Part shown: positions 50,393 through 61,008 of the stretch, piece after piece
Layout of the letters: each line of letters starts with the position of its first letter
Numbering within the stretch: position 1 is the stretch's first letter
Source: Saprospiraceae bacterium
GTDB taxonomy: Bacteria; Bacteroidota; Bacteroidia; Chitinophagales; Saprospiraceae
Length of the DNA: 64,000 bases
NCBI GenBank assembly: GCA_020628645.1
Contig: JAHDES010000015.1
Span: 1 to 64,000, forward strand
Reading direction: 5' to 3'
Program-made: the position numbers and the translations under genes
Notes under the pieces: model-generated
Databases searched by the model: none
Seen by the model: the letters and a program-made list of their open reading frames with translations, nothing else
What the model was told of the DNA's origin: nothing

Positions 50393-53300
50393 TTAATGTT
50401 TTATAAGTCGTATACTTTCTTGAGTGTTGTTGCTTTCAATCTGCAAGAGGTAAACCCCATTGGGTAGATCATTTATATTCCATTGATAGTTATCTAAATT
50501 TTTGGTAACACACTCTTCAATTAATTGTCCTTGAATCGTATATAAACGAAGCGTCGTTTTGGCACTATTTGTTTGTGTACTGGAAATGATAAATTCTTCT
50601 TGTACAGGATTGGGAAATATCTTTATAGAAGAAGCAAAATTACTTAACTCATTGGTAGATGTACTGGTATTAAATAGCAATTCTATATCGCGGCGTTCCC
50701 CCATTTTATTATAGGCAATAGCCTCTGTATACCTAGAATTTATAGCTAGAATATCACTTAAATAAGTGTTTTCAAGTGCTGTAAAATTTAAACTAAATAA
50801 AACCTCATCTGCTGCAAGACCTTCTTCATAATAATTATTCCAAAGTGTTGTAATGATACCTTCATCTAAAAAGTGTGTACCAAAATTATCACTTCCCATA
50901 AAAGCTAAGTTTCCTGGAATGATTTCATTTAAATGTAGTTTAGTAGGGTCAAATTGAATACTCATTTGATACCCTAAAAAATTGCTTGCGTCTGCAAGTG
51001 TAAAATCTACGGTGAAATTTTCATCAGCAGAGAGCATTTGATCTTGTACCACAAATTGAAGTGGAGTATTGGATGAACGTTCGGAGGATTCACCCATAAA
51101 ATTAGGAACTGCACTAGCATTCACATCACCATATTTAAAGGCATTAAAACCTCGCGTCATCGTAACTGTACCATCGGCTGCAATAGGAATAGTATCAGCT
51201 TTTGGATAGATTTCTCCTAGTGGAGAATCAGGATTCTCAAATTCATAATCAGACCGCACAAAACCCCAACTATCACCAGAGGGTAATTCCTGAATAACAT
51301 ACAATATCAGGGCTCGTAAAATCGCTAAATCTTGAATAGAAATACTATTATTTTGACTTACATCGGCTGCTAATTTCGCATAAGGATTATCTAGTTTTTT
51401 TATATTTAAAAGGTGTTGACCCATTAATACCATATCATAAGTACTAACACCATTGGCAAAATTACGGCTAGATTTAGGGCTTAATTCTATAAAGGAATAA
51501 CCTTTTAATACACTGTTGAGTGGAAGATTATAACAATTGTTTGTGCCAATACTTTCTATAAATACAGGAGGAAATCCCGACAAGTTTAAATTATATTGGA
51601 TGTCCTCCAATGGAAGATTCATTGCTAAATTGGGGTCACCCCATATTAAAGGACATATTAAATCATGGGCAATGTAAGGAATAGGATTTCCTATCGTGAG
51701 ATTGGCTAAACAGATTTGTGTATTTCCTGCTTCATCTGTAATTTCTATGGCTAAAACATGACTACTTTCGGTGTTGTCAAGTGTGAGACTATTGGTATAA
51801 GTATGTGTGGGTAATAGAAAAGAACCGATTACTGCATTATTAGCTAGATAGCTACTATCTGTACAATTATCGCTAATAAGCTCGATAAAATCACTTGGGA
51901 ATAACTCAATGGTTGCAACAGTTTCATCATATTCCAAGAACAAATCATTACAACTTATGGTAGGGGCTTCATTATCTTTAATTTCAAATAGATAATCACA
52001 AATGATACTATTTCCACAAGCATCTGTAGCTGTAAAATAAATACGATGTGTACCTAAAATATAAATATCACTGGCATCATTATCAAATTCGATTTGATCT
52101 ATTCCACCATCATCATAAAAATCAATTTCATATTGGTAACTAATAGTAGGATCGGCACAACTTGGAGCTATAGCAATTTGATGCATACTGGCAAAACCTT
52201 CACAAGTACCTGCTTCGACGGGAAAACTCCTATTCCAACAACTTTCTTGGAAGAATATGGGTTGAGTACTACCTGTAACATTTAGCTGCACTCCCATTAA
52301 TTCTAAATTTCCATTGTAGGCTTCTGTAGGAAATAGAACGGCGTCATTCGATTGATCGTATAAACCAATGGCTTCTAAAAGAGGGCCTGATTGTAGGGCA
52401 ACAAAAGAAAATTCCATTAACGACTGAGTTTCAGAAAGATTATCTGCTATAGAAGTAATACTATTGGCAGAAACGAGGAGTAAACCATCTTCGACTAAGT
52501 TGCTAATTGGAAAAAATCCAATAGATTGATTTAAATTTATTTGTTCTATAAATTCAAGTGCAGTTGTATCATAGGATAAACCAAACTGGAATCCCAAAAT
52601 ATCTATATAATTAGGAGAATAAAAACTAACGTTTACGGTATCTCCAATTTCATATTCTCGTTCTGGGATTGTGAAATCAAGGGTGTTGGTGTTAATTGGA
52701 CTATTTCCGCTTACATCGCCTGTTTTAAGGGCTGTATAATCATATGTATGAATATTATTATTGGTGGAGATGTTAATGCTAGTTGAATTGAGGTCATCTT
52801 GAAAAAAACGCCAACTTTCTTGACTAGGAAAATCGTCTATAATGTATAATTGCAATTGTCGAGATTGAACGACATCAAAAGTCGTGATTTTTCCATCGTT
52901 ATTGACATCAGCCGCAAGTAATTGATAAAAATTTGTAAAGGTTTCTTCACCTAAAATATGTCGAGAGGTGGCAATCAAATCTTTTACAGTAATTCCTGCT
53001 CTTGGATCGTCCATATAGGTGATAGCAGGGATGTAGTTTCCATAACCCACACAATCAAACTGATAATTTCCTAATTCATCTGTATATGCCTCTAATGCAG
53101 AAATATTATTCAAGCTCATTACTGCATTCTCTAAAGGAATATTATTCCAAGTGCTAATATTACCCGTGAGTGGTGTTCCGTTGCAAGGAAGGCAGTTATT
53201 ATTGTTGTCTTGAACAATGATGTAGGTGGTACAATAATCACTATTTCCTGCTTCGTCTTCTACCCATATTTCAACGATTTGTGTTCCTAAATCGGAGCAA

Positions 53301-53575
53301 CAAATAATGATACTATCTTGTGGCGGTTCAGTGTCTCCTTCTCGTCTAATTTTCACACTATTTTCTACATATTCATTGGAAGAACAATCATCGAATGCCT
53401 CTTTTAGTAAATCTTTTGCAAAAATTTCTATACAATTGGGGGTTATATTTTCTATTGAAATTCCATTTAAGCAAACAGGAGTCGGATTAATGGTATCATT
53501 GGTACAATCTTGTGCCAATACATTTGTAGTTGTAATAAGAAGGGCAAAAAGGATATATTTATATAAAATGTTCAT
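50393..53575 (-). CDS. T9SS-secreted cohesin/dockerin-like surface protein
   Basis: The 1060-residue protein has a signal peptide (MNILYKYILFALLITTTNVL, then AQ). It has Cys-containing beta domains (HYR-like, VEIWVEDEAGNSDYC), two cohesin-like segments (near residues 300-415 and 880-960), and two dockerin-like calcium segments: LLAADVNNDGKITTFDVVQ (about 218-236) and LAADVSQNNSISIQDLAIL. It ends in a type A sorting domain (IFPNPVQEEFIIS, then LPNGVYLLQIES). Cohesin-dockerin pairs normally join separate proteins; here both types occur in one chain. It is likely a surface matrix protein. It starts 33 bases after the 53609-55783 gene, so the two form an operon. Confidence 0.85.
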   Translation of the reverse strand: MNILYKYILFALLITTTNVLAQDCTNDTINPTPVCLNGISIENITPNCIEIFAKDLLKEAFDDCSSNEYVENSVKIRREGDTEPPQDSIIICCSDLGTQIVEIWVEDEAGNSDYCTTYIIVQDNNNNCLPCNGTPLTGNISTWNNIPLENAVMSLNNISALEAYTDELGNYQFDCVGYGNYIPAITYMDDPRAGITVKDLIATSRHILGEETFTNFYQLLAADVNNDGKITTFDVVQSRQLQLYIIDDFPSQESWRFFQDDLNSTSINISTNNNIHTYDYTALKTGDVSGNSPINTNTLDFTIPEREYEIGDTVNVSFYSPNYIDILGFQFGLSYDTTALEFIEQINLNQSIGFFPISNLVEDGLLLVSANSITSIADNLSETQSLMEFSFVALQSGPLLEAIGLYDQSNDAVLFPTEAYNGNLELMGVQLNVTGSTQPIFFQESCWNRSFPVEAGTCEGFASMHQIAIAPSCADPTISYQYEIDFYDDGGIDQIEFDNDASDIYILGTHRIYFTATDACGNSIICDYLFEIKDNEAPTISCNDLFLEYDETVATIELFPSDFIELISDNCTDSSYLANNAVIGSFLLPTHTYTNSLTLDNTESSHVLAIEITDEAGNTQICLANLTIGNPIPYIAHDLICPLIWGDPNLAMNLPLEDIQYNLNLSGFPPVFIESIGTNNCYNLPLNSVLKGYSFIELSPKSSRNFANGVSTYDMVLMGQHLLNIKKLDNPYAKLAADVSQNNSISIQDLAILRALILYVIQELPSGDSWGFVRSDYEFENPDSPLGEIYPKADTIPIAADGTVTMTRGFNAFKYGDVNASAVPNFMGESSERSSNTPLQFVVQDQMLSADENFTVDFTLADASNFLGYQMSIQFDPTKLHLNEIIPGNLAFMGSDNFGTHFLDEGIITTLWNNYYEEGLAADEVLFSLNFTALENTYLSDILAINSRYTEAIAYNKMGERRDIELLFNTSTSTNELSNFASSIKIFPNPVQEEFIISSTQTNSAKTTLRLYTIQGQLIEECVTKNLDNYQWNINDLPNGVYLLQIESNNTQESIRLIKH

Positions 53576-53608
53576 AATTCATTCATTGAAGGTATTCAAA
53601 AATGGGAT

Positions 53609-55783
53609 TTATTGAGCGAGTAATTTACCATTGTATAAAAGCTGTTGTTGCTTCCTGATTTCAAAGAAATAAATACCTTTTGCCAAATTGGTGGTATACC
53701 ATTCGAGCTGTCGTTCTTTGAAATTAGTTTGGTAAACGATTTGACCATTTATATCATAAATGAAAAGATGAAGATTTTGAATACCTATTTCTTCGGGCAG
53801 TTCAAAATTGGTCTTTGTGGTGAATGGATTTGGATATACATTTAATGGATCTTGAGTTATTATAGGATCAAGTGAAGTATACACACTTACAAAATCTCTT
53901 CCAATACGATGTATTGTTGTATTGGTAATAATCGGCTCATTGAAATCAAAATAAATAGCGGCGTTGTTTTCTATGCTTGTTCCGACTTGGTTATCAAAAT
54001 TTTGTTGAATATTAAAACGTACAAATCCATGTGATTCGGCTTCATTGGTGGTGCTATCAGGGAGTAGAATATTGTCAAAATAAAAACTAACTACTTGATC
54101 TTCTATCGTATATCGCATGGGATGACTGTATGATTTTATACGTAAAGAAGATGCATTTAAATAAGATGTCAACGTATCACGTACTACGATATTGAAGGCA
54201 GTGTCCGTACCTGTATTTTGAAAACGAATAAGATAATCCAAAGGTGTTATTTCATCAATGTAATGCATATCACCATATCCTTTGGGAAAGCCTTGCTTAT
54301 CATTAGGATCGTACGACCCTATATTTTCACGACAATCCAAATCTTGATAAGGAACATCTACTCCAGCAGGAAACTGAAGGACATAGCCTGTACTGATTTC
54401 TCCTAAATCGTTTGTACTACATCCTTCTATAGCTATGCTTCTTGTTCCTGGATAGGGATGATACTCTACTTGATCAGCTTCAAGTCGATAAGTAGAACCG
54501 TTGGCTGGTACCCGAACAGTTAGGGCTTTGCCCGCAGGCAGTTGAAATGCGGTCTCCGTACGCATAATTACATCATCCTCAATGATGACATACACGCTAT
54601 TTTCGAGCATATCGCCAGTTCCATTGTTCCAAATGTAAAAGACTAATGAATCTTCTTGGCATTCTGCATCCAGTTCGATATTTGCGCCTGACCATAGTGG
54701 GGGAGGGGTTCCGCAAGGCTCATGCGGATAAATAATAGCTTCTGTACAATGTGTTTGCCCTAAAATGGTATTTTCACAATCTAAATAAGCACGTATTTTA
54801 AATGATTTACTTTCATAAGGAAGTACTGCTACATCAAATCGTAATAAATTACCGTCTATTTGAGTGGGAGTAATGGATGAAGATACATAGGTTAGATAGG
54901 GATCAAGTTCTACCTCAATATAGGCATTTTCAGAAGGTATTGTTCCTGTATTTTGATAGTTTATAGTGTAAAAATTATCAAAACATCGACGAAGAAAGGG
55001 CGTTTCTACATCTACTTCTAATTGAGCGCATGCTATAGTTGCAGTACTACCAAGATGCTGTGTAAAAATGGACTCCCCCACATCAACTGTAAAGCTATCT
55101 TCACACCCTTCCCAAAGTTCATTGGGTGGTATAAGTCGAAGTGTATGGATTCCTTGCGGAACATAAAATACATATCTACCATCAGTATTTGTACTATAAA
55201 TTTGACCGCCGTCTAACTCAACTTGCCATCCCGAAAGCTGTAATTCTGTAGAATCATAGCTACAATTCATATTTTCATCAAAATAGACATGACCAACAAT
55301 ATAAGAGGTATTTATATTGATCCCATTTTGAATGTCGATGGGGATGATCTCAAAATCTTCATCTATCAATTCGATATGCGTTGGAAAGTTACTAAGTTGA
55401 ACATCTGAAGGATTAGCAGATTGTACTTTAAAATTAATGGTAAGGAGAACCGTCGATTCATTATTTAAAACAATCGATTCAGCGGTAAGAGATGAATAAT
55501 ACAAGGCTAACATTCCTTCTTCGAGATCATTAACATATACATAGGGTAGTATTCCTATACTCTCGTTTGGAATGATCTCCGTATAAATAAGTTCTTCAGG
55601 ATTCCAATTTAGGGATAATTGAAACCCAAGCAGGTTATTAATATTATCTACCGTTATAGTAGCAAAGGCTTCATTGTCGTTGTAAGTAGTGCTAACATTA
55701 ATAGTAGCTTGTGCTTGCGAACTGATCGTACCAAATATAAGTAAATACGAACAACAGATTAATTTAAAGATAATGTCTTTCAT
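53609..55783 (-). CDS. T9SS-secreted protein with cohesin-like and DUF11/7619-type domains
   Basis: The 724-residue protein has a signal peptide (MKDIIFKLICCSYLLIFGTI, then SSQA). A cohesin-like domain follows (about residues 27-150, TVDNINNLLGFQLSLNWNPE), then a carboxypeptidase-regulatory-like fold (YVFYVPQGIHTLRLIPPNE). A DUF11-like region with YLIRFQNTGTDTAFNIVVRD and a Bacteroidota conserved segment SYDPNDKQGFPKGYGDMHYI come next, and then a type A sorting domain (VYPNPFTTKTNFELPEE, GIYFFEIR). These are typical of surface proteins exported by T9SS. It is the first gene of a two-gene unit with the larger cohesin/dockerin-like gene. Confidence 0.88.
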   Translation of the reverse strand: MKDIIFKLICCSYLLIFGTISSQAQATINVSTTYNDNEAFATITVDNINNLLGFQLSLNWNPEELIYTEIIPNESIGILPYVYVNDLEEGMLALYYSSLTAESIVLNNESTVLLTINFKVQSANPSDVQLSNFPTHIELIDEDFEIIPIDIQNGININTSYIVGHVYFDENMNCSYDSTELQLSGWQVELDGGQIYSTNTDGRYVFYVPQGIHTLRLIPPNELWEGCEDSFTVDVGESIFTQHLGSTATIACAQLEVDVETPFLRRCFDNFYTINYQNTGTIPSENAYIEVELDPYLTYVSSSITPTQIDGNLLRFDVAVLPYESKSFKIRAYLDCENTILGQTHCTEAIIYPHEPCGTPPPLWSGANIELDAECQEDSLVFYIWNNGTGDMLENSVYVIIEDDVIMRTETAFQLPAGKALTVRVPANGSTYRLEADQVEYHPYPGTRSIAIEGCSTNDLGEISTGYVLQFPAGVDVPYQDLDCRENIGSYDPNDKQGFPKGYGDMHYIDEITPLDYLIRFQNTGTDTAFNIVVRDTLTSYLNASSLRIKSYSHPMRYTIEDQVVSFYFDNILLPDSTTNEAESHGFVRFNIQQNFDNQVGTSIENNAAIYFDFNEPIITNTTIHRIGRDFVSVYTSLDPIITQDPLNVYPNPFTTKTNFELPEEIGIQNLHLFIYDINGQIVYQTNFKERQLEWYTTNLAKGIYFFEIRKQQQLLYNGKLLAQ

Positions 55784-55962
55784 GGGACGGGCGTTGGGTG
55801 TTTATAAAATAAAATCTATAAGGTGTAACCGTCTATTTTGCTTTAAAAAAGGTTTATTTCAATTGAAATCACTTTTTATGTTTACGATACTACAAATATG
55901 AAGGCTTTACATGGGCTATACAAAGACAAGTTTGAAGAATTGTAATCAATATTTGTTGTTTA

Positions 55963-55990
55963 TATTGTTTTTTATGCTGATTTACAGTAT
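55963..55990. promoter_or_regulatory. possible third, diverged copy of the upstream block
   Basis: TATTGTTTTTTATGCTGATTTACAGTAT resembles the core TATTGTTTTTTTG..TTACACTAT of the blocks at 44590 and 47196, with a 2-3 base insertion. It lies 180 bases upstream of the T9SS operon on the minus strand and 43 bases before the gene at 56033. AT-rich sequence can produce such likeness, so this is weak. Confidence 0.25.
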
Positions 55991-56032
55991 ATTATGAAAG
56001 TGTTTGTAGTCTAAATATAGATTTATAGTAAT

Positions 56033-57445
56033 ATGAAAAAGAGTCCCAATAGCCTGCTTTTTGATTTATTGTCCACTTTTTCTAATAAAGAATGGAATTC
56101 CTTTAGTCAATTTGTACAATCTCCCTTCTTCAATCAACAGGAAGACCTTGTTCACTTATTGGCATATTTGAGGGGATGTATACTTGATTTAAAACAGTTT
56201 CCAACTAAAAAAGGGATTGCTAAACATATTTTTAAGAATGTGGCTATTGAAGATGTGCGCATTCGGGTTTTGATGAGCCAATTGTATCAATTAGCAGAAG
56301 AATTTTTATGGTATGAAAAGAAAAAGAAGAATTCTTTAGAAAAGAAATATCAGTTGCTACAAATTTATTACAACCGTAAATTAGAACGTCATGCAATACG
56401 CACCCAACGCAAATTAGAAAAGCAAATGGAAGCAACTAGAATCCAAGATGCTTCCTATTTCCAAGCTTGTTATCAATTTCAAAATACTAGCTTACAACAA
56501 GCCACACAAGAAAAACGAACAACAGCACTAGAAGCACAGGAAGTTTCCGATAGTTTAGATACAGCCTTTATCGCTGAGAAATTACGGCAGACCTGTCTTA
56601 TTCTTTCCCACCAAAATGTGTACAATACAACATATGATTTTGGTTTTTTACCTACATTGTTACTTTACATAGAGCAAAAAAAACTTTTACAAATACCTGC
56701 AATAGCTATTTATTACTACAGCTATTTTTTGATGACCCAACCTGACGACGATGCTAATTTTTTGAAACTAAAATCTACCATTTTAGCCGAAGGACATCGT
56801 TTTCCAGATGGAGAATTGCGTGATATTTACCTGATTACCATCAATTTTTGTATCCGAAAATATAATACAGGAAGTGATTTACATGGTATAGAACTATATG
56901 AACTGTATAAAGAAGGTTTAGAAAAAGGCTTTCTTTTTTCCAAAGGACAACTATCTCCTTTTACTTATCGAAACATTACTACTATGGCATTGATTGCCAA
57001 AGAATATGAATGGGCAATATATTTCTTAGAGCATTATAAACGATTTTTAGACAAAAAACATCGCCAAGATGCCTATGCATTTAATAAAGCGCGTTTACTC
57101 TATGAACAAAATGCCTTTGATGAAGCTTTAATCTTACTCCAAAAAGCTGATTATAAAGACCTATTGATGACGCTTTCTGCAAAAACTGTTCAACTCAAAA
57201 TTTATTATGAATTAGCAGAAGATGAATTACTAGATGCACATATTGAAGCCATGCAAATTTATGTCAGGCGTAAGCGTATTATGAGCTACCACAAAGAGGC
57301 GTATAAGAATTTTCTTCGTTTTGCAAAGAAGATTTTAGAATTACCTTATTATGAAAAAGTAGCTCGTAAAAATATTGAGACTGCCATTCACGATACTTCC
57401 ACACTTGCTGAACGTACGTGGTTACTCAAAATTTTGAAGGAATGA
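56033..57445 (+). CDS. large helical protein of unknown function
   Basis: I do not recognise a named family. The 470-residue protein is soluble, without signal peptide, rich in Lys, Leu, Tyr and Gln, and apparently all helical. The first 30 residues (LLFDLLSTFSNKEWNSFSQF) and the central and C-terminal hairpins (ALIAKEYEWAIYFLEHYKRF, LLYEQNAFDEALILLQKADY) look like a degenerate TPR/SEL-like solenoid. Proteins of this size and opening sequence seem to be a lineage-specific family in Saprospirales, but that is from memory of similar proteins and not shown here. It is divergent from the T9SS operon and monocistronic. Confidence 0.65.
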   Translation: MKKSPNSLLFDLLSTFSNKEWNSFSQFVQSPFFNQQEDLVHLLAYLRGCILDLKQFPTKKGIAKHIFKNVAIEDVRIRVLMSQLYQLAEEFLWYEKKKKNSLEKKYQLLQIYYNRKLERHAIRTQRKLEKQMEATRIQDASYFQACYQFQNTSLQQATQEKRTTALEAQEVSDSLDTAFIAEKLRQTCLILSHQNVYNTTYDFGFLPTLLLYIEQKKLLQIPAIAIYYYSYFLMTQPDDDANFLKLKSTILAEGHRFPDGELRDIYLITINFCIRKYNTGSDLHGIELYELYKEGLEKGFLFSKGQLSPFTYRNITTMALIAKEYEWAIYFLEHYKRFLDKKHRQDAYAFNKARLLYEQNAFDEALILLQKADYKDLLMTLSAKTVQLKIYYELAEDELLDAHIEAMQIYVRRKRIMSYHKEAYKNFLRFAKKILELPYYEKVARKNIETAIHDTSTLAERTWLLKILKE

Positions 57446-57678
57446 ACTTTATAGTGGAGGTTTTCTCAGTGTTTTTCATATTTGATAATAAATTATGTAA
57501 TATTTTTCATTTATTTAAAGTGTTTAAGTAGAATGGCATACATATTGATAAATATTAGCTTGTTTGTGATTGTGTTCTAAATATTAATTCACAATAATCA
57601 CACAATTAATACATAGTGCACAATTAGTAAAGCTAGATACTATTAAATTAAATAACACTATTTAATACACTAAGCACT

Positions 57679-59088
57679 ATGAATGTCAAAATTCTATTTA
57701 CTCTATTTTGTATAGCTCTTTCTAATACTATAATAGCACAAACAGACCCTTGCTGTGATGAAAATACAGTCTCATCATTAACACAGCTTACCTTTGAAAA
57801 TGTACCCACAGATGATCTTACACAAGGACAGGTCTATACTTTATCTACCATAGATCGAGGTTGTCTATCACCACTTCAAGCAACATTTAGCTTTGTAAGT
57901 ACAGGTGGAGATATTCCTAGAGTAAACAGAGGGGGAACTTCTCAAGAAGTTCTTACAGTACAATACACTGCCACTGATGGAACTATACTAAGTGGTACTT
58001 CTGAAGTAACGTACACATTCAATAATGCTGTGGATGTAAGAATTCAATTTGGGAGTAATGATGCAGTAGAATCATTAACGTTTGTTACCCCATACGATTT
58101 TTATACAACACCAACAGGCTGCGGTGCTTTTGGTGATGGACATGTATTTACTACAAACGGACTGGGTCAGACCGTTTGGCATAATACAAATGATCAAACG
58201 TGTGCTCAAAATTCTTGCCCTAATGAAGATTGTCATGGAATATTTGAATGGAATGATGTTACATCTATTACCTTGGGATTAAGTGGTACTCGATTGGCAC
58301 AAAATCAACAAATTTGGATTAGCGATTATATAGCAGGAACAGATGTTTGTGAAAACTCACCTCGTGAATGTTTGGATGGCATCGATAGTGACGGAGATGG
58401 ACTAACGGATTGTGATGATCCACAATGTCAAGCCATTATGAAGTGTGACCCTTGTTGTGATGAAATTATTGTTACTGACCGTACGCAACTTACCTTTGGC
58501 AGCGTGCCTACAGGCAATATCAATCAAGGACAAAACTATGTATTATCGACAACGGATCGAGGTTGCGTTGATCCTTTAGTTACTAATTTTAGTTTTATTA
58601 GTACAGGTGGAGATATTCCTAGGCTATCATCAGGCGGAACATCTAATGAAGTTCTTGGTGTAAACTATACCGCTCTCGATGGGACAGTACTGAGTGGTAC
58701 ATCTCAAGTGACCTACACCTTTAGTGGAGCCGTAGATGTGGAAATTCAATTTCAGAGTAATGATGCAGTAGAATCTGTTACCTTTGTCACACCTTTTAGT
58801 GGTTATGATCCTCCTGTAGGATGTGGTATTTTGGGAGATGGTCATGTGTTTACGACGAATGGTTCTGGTCAAACCGTATGGCATAATACAAATAATGCTA
58901 CTTGTAATAATGGTGGATGTGCAACACCAGATTGTAATGGGACATTTCAATGGGAAGGGGTCACTACGCTTGTTTTAGGTTTAAGTGGTACACGATTAGC
59001 ACAAAGTCAGCAAATTTGGATTAGCAATTATGTACGAGGTTGGCAAAAAAATACCATGTGCTTACCCATATCGGTTACGAAAAATTAA
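57679..59088 (+). CDS. secreted protein with two tandem repeats, probably 3'-truncated
   Basis: The 469-residue protein has a signal peptide (MNVKILFTLFCIALSNTIIA, then QTDPCCDE) and two tandem copies of an unnamed ~190-residue beta-rich domain (about residues 24-222 and 258-455). Both contain TFSF.STGGDIPR or the second-copy form, then VEI/VRIQF.SNDAVES.TFVTP, GDGHVFTTNG.GQTVWHNT and LGLSGTRLAQ.QQIWIS.Y. A DSDGDGLTDCDDPQC calcium-type linker separates them. The first copy continues into the linker, but the second stops abruptly at NYV and is followed by 16 unrelated residues (RGWQKNTMCLPISVTK). No T9SS sorting domain follows, so the gene has probably lost its 3' end. Confidence 0.75.
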   Translation: MNVKILFTLFCIALSNTIIAQTDPCCDENTVSSLTQLTFENVPTDDLTQGQVYTLSTIDRGCLSPLQATFSFVSTGGDIPRVNRGGTSQEVLTVQYTATDGTILSGTSEVTYTFNNAVDVRIQFGSNDAVESLTFVTPYDFYTTPTGCGAFGDGHVFTTNGLGQTVWHNTNDQTCAQNSCPNEDCHGIFEWNDVTSITLGLSGTRLAQNQQIWISDYIAGTDVCENSPRECLDGIDSDGDGLTDCDDPQCQAIMKCDPCCDEIIVTDRTQLTFGSVPTGNINQGQNYVLSTTDRGCVDPLVTNFSFISTGGDIPRLSSGGTSNEVLGVNYTALDGTVLSGTSQVTYTFSGAVDVEIQFQSNDAVESVTFVTPFSGYDPPVGCGILGDGHVFTTNGSGQTVWHNTNNATCNNGGCATPDCNGTFQWEGVTTLVLGLSGTRLAQSQQIWISNYVRGWQKNTMCLPISVTKN

Positions 59089-59143
59089 AAGTAATCGTAA
59101 AATAACTAATGACTAATTATTGATAGTTGAGAAATAGGCGAGG

Positions 59144-60943
59144 TCATTCCATTCCACCTAGTTTCGCTTGATAGCTATATAAACCATCAGCTACCATGAG
59201 TTCTTGATGTTTCCCTTGTTCTTCGATTTGTCCTTCATCTAAAACATAGATACAATCCACATCTTTGATCGTTGACAAACGGTGGGCAATGATGATAGAC
59301 GTACGTCCCACCATCAGTTTATCTAAGGCATCTTGAACGACTCGCTCTGACTCCGTATCCAATGCAGAAGTGGCTTCATCTAAAAGCAAAATACTAGGAT
59401 CTTTTAATAAGGCGCGTGCAATGGCAATACGTTGGCGTTGACCGCCTGAAAGTTTTACACCGCGTTCTCCAATGATTGTTTCTAATCCATCTGGAAAAGA
59501 TTGGATAAATTCCCAAGAATTGGATTGTTTAGCAGCTTCAATAACTTCCTCTTCTGTAGCATTTTCTCGTCCGTAAAGAATATTTTCTCGAATGGTACCA
59601 CCAAATAAAATAACTTCTTGCGGAACAATAGATAAATTAGAGCGATAAGAAGAAATATTATAATCAAAAATTGATTTGCCATCTACCAAAATTTCTCCTC
59701 CGTCTATATCATAAAATCGAAGTAATAATTGCATGACCGTCGATTTACCCGCGCCACTAGTTCCAACTAAGGCAACCCGTTGTCCAGCTTTTATTTTGAG
59801 GTTTAAGCCTTTTAATACTTCTACATCCTTACGAGATGGGTAGGAAAATTGTACATTCTTAAATTCTACTTCGCCACTAAAACGCCCAACTTCCATTCCT
59901 TCTAAATCACTAATTTCCACTTCATTATCCATATTCAAAATCTCGCGAATTCGTTCTGTCGCCCCTACAGCCCCTACAAGTTCGGTATAGAAATTTCCAA
60001 GACCACCAATAGCTGCACCAATCGTCAAGGTATAACCAACAAAGGCCAGAATATCACCTGATAATAAATCACCATTTTGAAGCATTAAGGCAGCTTGCCA
60101 AATGATATAACAAATTGCTCCAAATAAAATCGTTACAATAAAGACAGAAAATATCGCTCGCCCTCGCGCAAATTTCATGGCAACAGCTACAATATCATCA
60201 TTTGAGTTGCGGTATTTATTGACTTGAAACAACTCGTTTGTAAATGCCTTGATAACTTGAATAGTCTGCACCGACTCACTCAAAATAATATTAGAATCAG
60301 CAATGGCTTTTTGACGTTGTTTAGAAAGCTTCCGAATATATCGTCCAAAAAAGAAAGCTGCCACCACTACTACTGGAAAGGAGGATAGCATAATTAAAGT
60401 CAATTTTGGACTAGTAAAGAACAGCAAAACTATACTTCCGATCAAGATGACGACCTGTCGAGTGATTTCCGCTAAAACGATGGAGAAGGTGTTGTACAGT
60501 CGTTCTACATCCGCCGTTAAACGACTAATCAATTCTCCAGATTTGTTTTGCTCAAAAAAGGTAATGGGTAAACTGACAATTTTTTGATACAACGCTTTTC
60601 GAATATCAGCAGTACCGTTTTCACTAGCATGGGCAAACAAGGTAACTCGAAAATAAGAAACGAACCCTTGAATGATCAATATACCTATAATTATAACTCC
60701 AAATTGAGACAATGAAAAATCATAAGGTACTTCAGCCCCATCAGCAGAATTGACCATCCATTTGAAAAGGGTAAAAAAGGAAAGAAAAACAACACTAGAA
60801 ATAAATAGCAAAAACATCCCTACAATCAAATACCATTTGTAGGGAGCAATATACTGGAATATCTTCATTGCTTCGAGAATATTTTCTCGACTCAATTTCG
60901 TTTTTTCTTCTTCTTGAATATTATTAGTAGAGCCTCTTGCCAT
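59144..60943 (-). CDS. MsbA-like ABC exporter (fused permease-ATPase)
   Basis: The 599-residue half-transporter has six membrane helices in the first 330 residues (LIVGMFLLFISSVVFLSFF and others). The ATPase has Walker A GTSGAGKSTV, the signature LSGGQRQRIAIARA, Walker B SILLLDEATSALDTESE and the switch His in IAHRLST. The domain order, length and coupling-helix sequence ERLYNTF match the lipid A flippase/multidrug group (MsbA, LmrA). It would dimerise and export a lipid or drug. Upstream on the minus strand is a good promoter (61009-61040). It ends 55 bases from the convergent secreted-protein gene. Confidence 0.9.
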   Translation of the reverse strand: MARGSTNNIQEEEKTKLSRENILEAMKIFQYIAPYKWYLIVGMFLLFISSVVFLSFFTLFKWMVNSADGAEVPYDFSLSQFGVIIIGILIIQGFVSYFRVTLFAHASENGTADIRKALYQKIVSLPITFFEQNKSGELISRLTADVERLYNTFSIVLAEITRQVVILIGSIVLLFFTSPKLTLIMLSSFPVVVVAAFFFGRYIRKLSKQRQKAIADSNIILSESVQTIQVIKAFTNELFQVNKYRNSNDDIVAVAMKFARGRAIFSVFIVTILFGAICYIIWQAALMLQNGDLLSGDILAFVGYTLTIGAAIGGLGNFYTELVGAVGATERIREILNMDNEVEISDLEGMEVGRFSGEVEFKNVQFSYPSRKDVEVLKGLNLKIKAGQRVALVGTSGAGKSTVMQLLLRFYDIDGGEILVDGKSIFDYNISSYRSNLSIVPQEVILFGGTIRENILYGRENATEEEVIEAAKQSNSWEFIQSFPDGLETIIGERGVKLSGGQRQRIAIARALLKDPSILLLDEATSALDTESERVVQDALDKLMVGRTSIIIAHRLSTIKDVDCIYVLDEGQIEEQGKHQELMVADGLYSYQAKLGGME

Positions 60944-61008
60944 GATGGATATATAATGCTATTGCTCAAATGGTTGTGATTATTCGACTAAAATTAGATC
61001 GAAGGTTA

